A DNA stretch of 64,000 nucleotides from Desulfamplus sp964425195 (GTDB lineage Bacteria; Desulfobacterota; Desulfobacteria; Desulfobacterales; Desulfobacteraceae): positions 36,907 through 100,906 of the forward strand of contig CAYRLG010000014.1 of assembly GCA_964425195.1 (NCBI GenBank). The letters run 5' to 3'. A program made the translations under genes and the position numbers. Positions 16,792 through 24,106 of this stretch are shown piece after piece. Numbering within the stretch: the first letter of the stretch is position 1; each line of letters starts with the position of its first letter. The notes below the pieces were generated by a model. It did not search any database. It had not been told where the DNA came from and was given only the letters and a program-made list of their open reading frames with translations.

Positions 16792-17700
16792 TTGGTTAAA
16801 TATCAAAAGTTAAAATATTTTGGTGAAATTTACGAATATTTATTTAAAAGATTGGTTTACATGGAATTTGATTTAGACACACCTGATTCAGATACAGAGT
16901 TAGAGATAGAGAATGAGCAAACAGTAAAACTTTATGCATTTTATATTGCAGAGTCCATAAATTTAAAACAGCTTAAAGCAGATTTTACAGGAAAACTTCT
17001 GACATCAAGCAGCTATGAACTGTTTTATGCTGTTGGTGATAGTGGTTATATTAACATATTTAACTATGGAGCTGTTGTATTTGCCAATTTCTCAACAATT
17101 GAGATGAGTAAAACAATTAATTTTCTTAGGAGCTATTGCTCTGTTTTTTTTGATAAAAAACTTGATGAGCAGTATGAAATTATAATGCAAAAAGAGAGCG
17201 AAATTATTTTTACATTCAATGCTCTTAGTATTCCTAAGATAAATGAGAACGTTATCAAAATTGCAATGCTCAATTTAGCACATTCCGTCTCTTTGGATTA
17301 TTACACAGAAATCTCTGAGGAGCTTCTCACATCTATAAAAAATTTCACCATTGAGCTTGAAACTAAAGGTAAATTGCATATCAGCAAAAAGAATATGCTT
17401 AAATTCATTGGTAAATCTCTAAATACAAAAAACAGGATTGCTGAAAACCTTTACATATTTGATGCTCCTGAAATTGTATGGGAAGATGAGTATATAGATA
17501 AAATAAACAGAGGTCTTATAGAGTCATTTGAACTCAGAAACAGACATAAAGAGATCGAATTCACCTTTAAAAACATAGAGGATAATCTTTATATTTTTCT
17601 TGAAATAAATCAGCATCATGAAAGCAACAAATTAGAGTATATAATTATTATCCTTATTTTTATTGAAGTGATAAACATGTTTGTCTCAAAAATTCATTAG
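16792..17700 (+). CDS. RMD1/YagE-family (DUF155) protein
   Basis: A 302-residue protein. The sequence VKLYAFYIAESINLKQLKAD, the FNYGAVVFANF strand, the LAHSVSLDYYTE helix and FIGKSLNTKNRI fit the RMD1/DUF155 family. Members usually have a C-terminal hydrophobic segment, here about residues 281-300 (a single TM helix ending near the C-terminus). In yeast RMD1-family proteins are mitochondrial or needed for sporulation; bacterial functions are unknown. The first possible start is a TTG at 16792 without a clear ribosome site. An ATG at 16861 (residue 24) is equally plausible. It lies between ppk1 and ppx, which suggests a polyphosphate-related or membrane role. Confidence 0.75.
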   Translation: MVKYQKLKYFGEIYEYLFKRLVYMEFDLDTPDSDTELEIENEQTVKLYAFYIAESINLKQLKADFTGKLLTSSSYELFYAVGDSGYINIFNYGAVVFANFSTIEMSKTINFLRSYCSVFFDKKLDEQYEIIMQKESEIIFTFNALSIPKINENVIKIAMLNLAHSVSLDYYTEISEELLTSIKNFTIELETKGKLHISKKNMLKFIGKSLNTKNRIAENLYIFDAPEIVWEDEYIDKINRGLIESFELRNRHKEIEFTFKNIEDNLYIFLEINQHHESNKLEYIIIILIFIEVINMFVSKIH

Positions 17701-17744
17701 ATTAAAAAGAACTAAACATTTGTCATAAATATGGAGGATAAAAA

Positions 17745-18638
17745 TTGAAATTTGCATCTGTTGATATTGGATCCAATGCAGTGAGATTACTTTTGGCTCA
17801 GGTTTTAAATAATGGACGTCCATTCTTTTCAAAAGACTCTTTAGTTAGAATTCCAATAAGATTAGGTGAAGATGCTTTTACTGATGGAGTTATTTCTGAA
17901 GAGAAAAAAGAGAAACTAATTACAGCCATGATTGGATTTAAGTATATCATAGATGCTTATAAGCCATTAGATTTTATGGGATGTGCCACTGCTGCCATGA
18001 GAGAAGCCTCCAATAGTGAGGAGATTGTATCTGAAATTAAAGAGAAATCAGGGATAGAGCTTGAAGTTATAAGTGGACGCAAAGAGGCAGAAATTATCTG
18101 CTCTAACCATATTGAACAAAATCTATCATCTACGGGCAGATCATATCTTCATATTGATGTTGGAGGTGGCAGTACTGAGATGACACTTTTTTCTAAAGGC
18201 AAAACTATTGTTTCTGAATCATTTAATATTGGAGCAGTTAGAATAATTAAAGAAAAAGTAACTCAAAATAATTGGGATACAATGAAATCATGGATAAAAG
18301 AGCAGATAAAAAGGCATGATAGACCCATAGAGGCTATTGGAAGCGGAGGAAATATAAATAAAATATATAAATTTGCTGGTAAAAAAGATCAGACATATAT
18401 GTCATACAAAAAAGTGGAAAAGATTTTTAACTATTTAAACTCATTTTCATTCGATGAACGTGTCAGGATATTAAATCTTCATACTGACAGGGCAGATGTT
18501 ATAATTCCAGCAGCTTCCACATTTTTGAAAATTATGAAATGGGGGAAAATAGAGAAAATTCATGTACCACAAATAGGGCTTGCAGATGGAGTTGTCCGGT
18601 CACTTTATCAGAAACATAACGTCAAACAAGAATTTTAA
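17745..18638 (+). CDS. ppx: Ppx/GppA-family exopolyphosphatase (short form)
   Basis: A 297-residue member of the ASKHA superfamily. The first phosphate loop is VDIGSNAVRLLL at the N-terminus and the second is IDVGGGSTEM (about 144-153). It lacks the C-terminal HD-like domain of the roughly 510-residue E. coli Ppx and matches the short forms. It hydrolyses terminal phosphate from polyphosphate or acts on pppGpp; its position in a ppk-phoU operon favours polyphosphate. The start is a TTG at 17745 with GGAGG 7 nt upstream. Confidence 0.92.
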   Translation: MKFASVDIGSNAVRLLLAQVLNNGRPFFSKDSLVRIPIRLGEDAFTDGVISEEKKEKLITAMIGFKYIIDAYKPLDFMGCATAAMREASNSEEIVSEIKEKSGIELEVISGRKEAEIICSNHIEQNLSSTGRSYLHIDVGGGSTEMTLFSKGKTIVSESFNIGAVRIIKEKVTQNNWDTMKSWIKEQIKRHDRPIEAIGSGGNINKIYKFAGKKDQTYMSYKKVEKIFNYLNSFSFDERVRILNLHTDRADVIIPAASTFLKIMKWGKIEKIHVPQIGLADGVVRSLYQKHNVKQEF

Positions 18639-18677
18639 AATATTAAAGCCTATAGTTACAAAGGAGCTTACAAAGTT

Positions 18678-19592
18678 ATGGAGGAGCTTAAAATTATTGA
18701 TGAGTTTAGAATCTGTTATATATCAAGGGAATCTGCTGTTATAGGGCACTTTAAACACGCTTCTAAAAATGGAGATGAAAATGCTATCCATGAGTTACGG
18801 GTTGAGATAAAAAAGATAAGAGCTTTTCTTGAGCTAATTAAAGGGATTACCCCATACTTTGACTTTAGAAAAACATTTCAACCAATTAAAGAGCTGTTTA
18901 AAGCTGCAGCACCAATAAGAGATGCCCAAGTTCTTCAGACAATGACAAGAGAGTATATTTCAGAAGTTGGCTTGAATGTAAATTTAAGTGAATATTTTAA
19001 TATACTCAAAAATAAGGAGATGGTGGGGAAAAAAGATTTTTTGAAGTTTTGCAAAACATTTGATCCATCAATTTTTGAAAAAAATTGGTCTATTGTGGAA
19101 AAGGCGATCTCACGTTACGGTGAAAATATATTATCTTACGATGAAAACCTTAGAGATCATGCAAAAGACTATATAAAAACTCTGTTAAGCAATCTAAATG
19201 AATTAAGCTGCAAAACAGCTTTAGATGAGAGCCAGTATCACGACATCAGAATATTGTGTAAAAGATGTAGATATACTTTAGAGATACTATCAAGGCTATT
19301 TGCTCCCGAAGCGTTTGAAACTATGAATAAAAATCTGAAACAGATTCATCAACCTTTAGGAGAGTGGCATGACACAGAAGCTGCCATTAAACTAATAAAT
19401 AAAATATTGTCTAATGATGTTTGGGAAGACCTCTTTTTATCAGATAATAGTTTATTGAATCAGAGACTCACTCCACTTTTTAGTAAATCTTCTTATGAAG
19501 ATATGTTGCAATCTTTTAATGTAAGAAAGCAGCATTTTGAAGACCTTTTTTTAAAACGCTTTAAAACATTTAATCTAAAGGAAATTTTTTAA
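18678..19592 (+). CDS. CHAD domain protein
   Basis: A 304-residue all-helical protein with the paired CHAD repeats. HELRVEIKKIRAFLELI in the first half and DIRILCKRCRYTLEIL in the second give the conserved His plus basic residues that line the positively charged channel. CHAD proteins bind polyphosphate and often localise to polyphosphate granules. It sits between ppx and phoU, with 39 bp before it and a single base after it, which fits a polyphosphate-binding role. A ribosome site AAGGAG precedes the ATG. Confidence 0.92.
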   Translation: MEELKIIDEFRICYISRESAVIGHFKHASKNGDENAIHELRVEIKKIRAFLELIKGITPYFDFRKTFQPIKELFKAAAPIRDAQVLQTMTREYISEVGLNVNLSEYFNILKNKEMVGKKDFLKFCKTFDPSIFEKNWSIVEKAISRYGENILSYDENLRDHAKDYIKTLLSNLNELSCKTALDESQYHDIRILCKRCRYTLEILSRLFAPEAFETMNKNLKQIHQPLGEWHDTEAAIKLINKILSNDVWEDLFLSDNSLLNQRLTPLFSKSSYEDMLQSFNVRKQHFEDLFLKRFKTFNLKEIF

Positions 19593-19593
19593 T

Positions 19594-20247
19594 ATGGCAG
19601 CAAATTTACAAAAAGAGATAAGTAAAATAAAAAACGCTATTCTTTCACTTGGGGCAATGGCAGAGCATCGTTTCAGAAAGGCAATTGCGGCTGTGGATAA
19701 AAGGGATATAGAGATTGCCCAGTCTATCATAGATTCTGATGTTGAGATTGATGAGCTTGAAGTAGATATTGAAGAGGAGTGCCTTAAAATTTTAGCACTT
19801 TACCAGCCCGTGGCAATTGATTTGAGATTTATTATAGCTGTAATTAAGATAAATAACGATCTTGAAAGGGTAGCAGATGAGGCAGTAAATATTGCACAGA
19901 GAGTTAAAAGCATTTCTGGTAAAAATTTAGGACGGTATGATTTTGACTATACTCACATGGCAGAACTTGCAGGTATTATGCTTAAAAAGAGCCTTGATGC
20001 TTTGGTCCAGATGGATGCAGACATAGCAGAGTCTGTTCAAACTATGGATAAAAAGGTAAATGCTATAAGAGATGCAGCTTATGATGCAATGAAAGCAGCA
20101 ATTATAGGTGCACCTGAATATGCTGGACAGATTGTCAACCGCTATCTTATCTCAAGACATTTAGAGAGAATAGGAGATCATGCTACAAACATTGCTGAAG
20201 AGGTTAGACATCTTATTGAGGGAAGAATTGTAAGACATGAAATTTGA
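19594..20247 (+). CDS. phoU: Phosphate-signalling regulator PhoU
   Basis: A 217-residue protein with two PhoU three-helix bundles. The first has LGAMAEHRF and IDELEVDIEEECLKILALYQ and the motif DLRFIIAVIKINNDLERVADEAVNIA. The second ends RYLISRHLERIGDHATNIAEEV. These E/DxxxD motifs bind metal. PhoU links the Pst transporter to PhoR and holds the Pho response off when phosphate is plentiful. Here it is the last gene of the polyphosphate operon, 36 kb from pstCASB. That placement is unusual and ties the polyphosphate genes to phosphate control. Confidence 0.95.
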   Translation: MAANLQKEISKIKNAILSLGAMAEHRFRKAIAAVDKRDIEIAQSIIDSDVEIDELEVDIEEECLKILALYQPVAIDLRFIIAVIKINNDLERVADEAVNIAQRVKSISGKNLGRYDFDYTHMAELAGIMLKKSLDALVQMDADIAESVQTMDKKVNAIRDAAYDAMKAAIIGAPEYAGQIVNRYLISRHLERIGDHATNIAEEVRHLIEGRIVRHEI

Positions 20248-20273
20248 TAGATTTAAAAGCATTAAAGTAACTA

Positions 20274-21116
20274 TTATAAAAGATTGAATTCCATGCCACA
20301 AGCCACACCAAAACAGGTTATTGAAGAGTTTCTTTTTTTAAGAATATCCTGACACAAACTGACCATCTGATCCATTGCGTCATCACTTCTCTCCTGATTT
20401 ATATGAAAAAGCCCAAGTTGCTTGACGTTTGCGTTTATTGCAAGTTCGAGCACATCTGTATATGAAGAGTGTCCCCACCCTTTTTTGGATGGATACTCTT
20501 CAGGAGTAAACTCCATATCATGAAATAGGAGATCAGCATCTTTGGAAAATAGGGTGTACTCCTCTATGGTTTTACCACCTGGATGAGGATGTGTTAGCTC
20601 ATTATCTGTGAGGAATACAAAAACTTTGCCATTTTCAGAGAAGCGATAACCAAATCCACCACCTGGGTGACTTAGGGGAATAGTTGTAATATCAAGAGAG
20701 CCTATTGAGAAACTTGAGTCCCCCTTCTCTTCGTAAATTACATTTGCCTGCATCTCTTTCATAGTAATGGGAAAGAAAGGGGGAGACATTATGTTGGATA
20801 TGATCTCTTTTACAGGAATCGCATTAAAGCTGCTATTATGGATAGTAATTGTTATATTAGAATCTTGAAGCGGCTTAAAAAAAGGAAAACCTGAAATATG
20901 ATCCCAATGTGTGTGGGTAAACAGTATGTGGTAATGCAAATTACTATTTAAGGGGGAATCAAGCCCAAGTTTTCGTAAACCAGTACCTGCATCAACAATA
21001 ACAGTCTCTCCGCTTTGTGCCTTTATCTGGATACAGGTTGTCTCTCCTCCATACCTATTATACTCTTCACCTGCCACAGCAATTGAACCACGTGAACCCC
21101 AGCATTTAATATACAT
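20274..21116 (-). CDS. MBL-fold metal-dependent hydrolase (phosphodiesterase-like)
   Basis: A 280-residue metallo-beta-lactamase-fold protein. It starts with the CWGSRGSIAVAGEEYNRYGG segment common to a subgroup of MBL proteins found near response regulators. The metal site HTHWDH is at 68-73, with HPGGGFGYRF further on, an Asp in FLTDNE and a final His in GWGHSSY. It resembles RNase-Z/cyclic-nucleotide phosphodiesterase relatives, but the substrate cannot be told. It is convergent with phoU, 27 bp apart. The ATG at 21116 is preceded by AAGGATGAGG. Confidence 0.85.
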   Translation of the reverse strand: MYIKCWGSRGSIAVAGEEYNRYGGETTCIQIKAQSGETVIVDAGTGLRKLGLDSPLNSNLHYHILFTHTHWDHISGFPFFKPLQDSNITITIHNSSFNAIPVKEIISNIMSPPFFPITMKEMQANVIYEEKGDSSFSIGSLDITTIPLSHPGGGFGYRFSENGKVFVFLTDNELTHPHPGGKTIEEYTLFSKDADLLFHDMEFTPEEYPSKKGWGHSSYTDVLELAINANVKQLGLFHINQERSDDAMDQMVSLCQDILKKRNSSITCFGVACGMEFNLL

Positions 21117-21446
21117 GCCTCATCCTTGCTATTATCGTTTTTTTTGAATAATACTACTTTAACTGGCTACCATATCAAAGGCTGATAGTCCATAAAAAAA
21201 TGAATCAACCATTTGTTGACTTTCCTCTTTTATTATCTTAGGAAAATGGCGTGTTATGATAAATAGTGTGAATCGAAAGATATTGCTTTTTGGAGCAGCC
21301 AGTGGCTAATAGTTGCACAGATACTTATTGATATCTAAATCAGCTATGTGCTGCTTTTTAAATCAGAAAGTAATTGCTGTAATCTAAACCTTTTTAATCA
21401 GATTTGTAAAGATGAACTTTTACAAAAAAGGAGAATTTAACAATTT
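21117..21446 (+). other. 330-bp intergenic region with a possible structured leader of the acyl-CoA dehydrogenase gene
   Basis: There is no coding frame of note. The segment 21294-21360 can fold in competing ways. AGCC/GGCT (21297-21307) and CAGC/GCTG (21341-21353) form small local hairpins, the second followed by CTTTTT. Alternatively AGCAGC (21294-21299) can pair with GCTGCT (21350-21355). This resembles an attenuator leader but matches no riboswitch class I recognise. AAAGGAG at 21427-21433 serves the downstream gene. Confidence 0.3.
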
Positions 21447-23294
21447 ATGGCACAGTTAATTTCAGATAGAAGAGATGTAGATTTTGTACTACACGAACAA
21501 CTTGGAATGGTTGAACATGAACTATTTGCTGAATTTAATAAAAAAACCGTTGATCTGATAGTTTCAGAGGCAAGGAATTTAGCAATTAAGGAGATATTAC
21601 CAACCCAAAAACCCGGAGATGAAGAGGGATGTACTCTTGAAAATGGAATAGTAAAAGTGCCTGAATGTTTCAAACGGGCATGGGAGCTTTATAAAGAGGG
21701 TGAGTGGCTTGCGATGACCGACTCTCCTGAAGTTGGCGGTCAGGGGATGCCAAAACTTGTTGGGCTTGCTGCTAACGAATACCTTGTTGGTGCAAATCCA
21801 GCTTTTATGCTTTACAGCGGAATGACTCATGGTGCTGCAAAACTTGTTGAGGAGTTTGGTACAAAAGAGCAAAAAGCCCTTTACATGAAAAAGATGTTTT
21901 CAGGTGAATGGGGTGGAACAATGCTATTGACCGAACCTGAAGCAGGTTCTGATGTTGGTGCATTAACTACAAGTGCAAAGCTAAATGATGATGGTACATA
22001 CTCAATTACAGGCACAAAAATTTTTATCTCTGCTGGTGAGCATAATCTTTGCAAAAATATAATCCACCCTGTCCTTGCCCGTATTGAAGGCTCTCCTGCT
22101 GGTACAAAAGGGATATCTCTGTTTCTTGTTCCAAAATATCACGTAAATCCTGATGGTTCTTTAGGAGCATTCAACAACGTTGTATGTACAGGCATTGAAG
22201 AGAAGATGGGTATTCATGGCAACGCAACATGTACGCTATCACTTGGAGAGAAAGGTCCAAGTATCGGAACTCTTCTTGGTGAGATAAATCAAGGTATGCC
22301 TGAGATGTTTAGAATGATGAACGAAGCCCGTGCCTTTGTTGGACTTCAGGCTTTTGGAGTTGCAACAGCATCTTATATGTATGCTTTAGAGTATGCAAGA
22401 ACAAGAGTTCAGGGACGCAATATTACTGCTGGTAAAGATCCAAACGCAAAGAGTGTTCCAATCATTCAACATCCTGATGTAAAACGCCAGCTTCTGAACA
22501 TGAAAGCGTGGGTTGAGGGAATGAGAAGTTTGATATATCTGAACGGCAAATGTGCAGATATGAAAGCTGCTGCCTCAACTGATGAAGAGAGAGAAAAATA
22601 TAGCGATCTTATTGAAGTTTTAACACCTCTTGTGAAAGGATATGTTACAGACAAGGCTCTTGAAGTATGCAGTCATGGTGTTCAAGTTTATGGTGGATAT
22701 GGTTATATAAAGGAGTTTCCTGTTGAACAACTTATGAGAGATTCTCGAATCTTCATGATTTATGAAGGTACAAACGGAATTCAGGCAATGGATCTCTTGG
22801 GAAGAAAACTTGGAATGAAAAAGGGGAAATCCTTTGGTTACTTTATTGAGCTTATACAAAACACTATTAATGAGGCAAAGACAGTTAAAGGAGTTGAACA
22901 GATAACAGCAAAAATGGAGATAGCTCTTGATAAACTTGTATCAACTGCAAAGATTATTGGAGATCGCTCACGCTCAGCAGATATGGTGAACGCATACTCT
23001 TTTGCCCACCCGTTCCTTGAAGTTACAGGGGATATAACTATGGCGTGGATGTTGCTATGGAGAGCGTCTGTTGCTGCTCCAAAGCTTACACAAAAAGCCG
23101 GCTCTATTGATAGAACAGCTATTAAAGATGCTGCTGATAAAAACAGGGATGCTGCCTACTATACGGGTCAGATTATTACAGCAGAGTTTTTTATAAATAC
23201 TATTTTACCTGCTACCCTTGGTAAGATGGATGCTATTGTAGAAGGAGATAGATCGGTTGAGGATATGCCAGAGGTCTCTTTTGGATCAAAATAG
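21447..23294 (+). CDS. Acyl-CoA dehydrogenase, long form (DmdC-like subgroup)
   Basis: A 615-residue flavoenzyme that oxidises an acyl-CoA to the 2,3-enoyl-CoA. It has the middle-domain motifs MLLTEPEAGSDVGAL and the GTKIFISAGEHN strand for FAD and substrate. MIYEGTNGIQAMDLLGRK (about 435-452) contains the Glu that serves as catalytic base in this superfamily. At about 600 residues with an extra C-terminal domain it belongs to the long subgroup that includes 3-methylmercaptopropionyl-CoA dehydrogenase DmdC. The true substrate could be any fatty or aromatic-derived acyl-CoA. It stands alone, convergent with cheD. Confidence 0.92.
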   Translation: MAQLISDRRDVDFVLHEQLGMVEHELFAEFNKKTVDLIVSEARNLAIKEILPTQKPGDEEGCTLENGIVKVPECFKRAWELYKEGEWLAMTDSPEVGGQGMPKLVGLAANEYLVGANPAFMLYSGMTHGAAKLVEEFGTKEQKALYMKKMFSGEWGGTMLLTEPEAGSDVGALTTSAKLNDDGTYSITGTKIFISAGEHNLCKNIIHPVLARIEGSPAGTKGISLFLVPKYHVNPDGSLGAFNNVVCTGIEEKMGIHGNATCTLSLGEKGPSIGTLLGEINQGMPEMFRMMNEARAFVGLQAFGVATASYMYALEYARTRVQGRNITAGKDPNAKSVPIIQHPDVKRQLLNMKAWVEGMRSLIYLNGKCADMKAAASTDEEREKYSDLIEVLTPLVKGYVTDKALEVCSHGVQVYGGYGYIKEFPVEQLMRDSRIFMIYEGTNGIQAMDLLGRKLGMKKGKSFGYFIELIQNTINEAKTVKGVEQITAKMEIALDKLVSTAKIIGDRSRSADMVNAYSFAHPFLEVTGDITMAWMLLWRASVAAPKLTQKAGSIDRTAIKDAADKNRDAAYYTGQIITAEFFINTILPATLGKMDAIVEGDRSVEDMPEVSFGSK

Positions 23295-23295
23295 G

Positions 23296-23814
23296 TTATC
23301 TATCGCTCTGATATGGATACCAGTCTGACTGTCTTATGTTTTTAACCTTCAACACCGCAATCTCACAGGTTGAGGTGTTGAAAATTATCTTTCTACCCAC
23401 CTCTCCTCCCACATCTTCTGATATAATTTTTATCTGCTTACTATTTAGAATCTTGCGAGCTGTTCTGATATTATTTATTCCAACATTTATGTTAGAAGAG
23501 ACCTCTGGATTGTGAGCTCCTCCAAATATTTGAGCCTCGATGTGGCTATTTTTAGAACCGTTTGATAGCATCATCTTTATTAAAGTGAGAGTTGCAACAT
23601 TACCGTATATTGCAGTTGCTTTCTCTTTCTCTCTTGTTTCTGGAAGCTGAAAATGGTTCATTCCACCAATTTTCTGTTTTCTGTCAAACAGACAGACAGC
23701 TACAGAAGACCCAACTACTGTTGATATAGAGATAGGTCGTTTGTCTGACATATAAATAAAGCCGGGCTTTAATAGGTAATCTAATTTTATAGGGGTGGTA
23801 TCTTGTTCATCCAT
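23296..23814 (-). CDS. cheD: CheD-family chemoreceptor deamidase, catalytic Cys replaced by Ser
   Basis: A 172-residue CheD homologue. CheD deamidates receptor glutamines with a Thr-Cys-His set. The family motif GSCVAVCLYD reads GSSVAVCLFD here, so residue 37 (codon at 23706-23704, TCT) is Ser where the nucleophilic Cys is expected. The His in GGMNHFQLP (His54) and the AQIFGGAHN segment are conserved. Cys41 lies four residues on but is a separate, common position. The protein may be catalytically weak or dead and may act by binding receptors or CheC-type phosphatases. No other che gene is adjacent. Confidence 0.9.
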   Translation of the reverse strand: MDEQDTTPIKLDYLLKPGFIYMSDKRPISISTVVGSSVAVCLFDRKQKIGGMNHFQLPETREKEKATAIYGNVATLTLIKMMLSNGSKNSHIEAQIFGGAHNPEVSSNINVGINNIRTARKILNSKQIKIISEDVGGEVGRKIIFNTSTCEIAVLKVKNIRQSDWYPYQSDR

Positions 23815-24106
23815 TAAAGTGCCTCTGTATTTATATTTTAAGAGGTTTAATTTAACTCAACCTCGCTTTAAAACGCTGGAGTTAATAAGATTCATAAAAT
23901 ATTTCCATTAAAATATTATATTAAATGTTCAATTTCAAGTGATTAAATATCAATCCAATCTTCTATTCTTCCAACAATAAAGTTGTTGACTATAAGTTTA
24001 TTGTAAATTTATACCAGTAAAGAGTCAGAATTGCCCATTGACACTCATACAGCTTTATAATAATATCCTTTTTTTTAAATAAATTAGACGGTTGTAACAA
24101 TATCGT

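Noticed and set aside
23842..23864. GAGGTT/AACCTC inverted repeat between cheD and the DHH fusion as an operator or terminator
   Set aside because: A 6-bp stem with an 11-nt loop, no T-run and no partner site; not distinguishable from chance.
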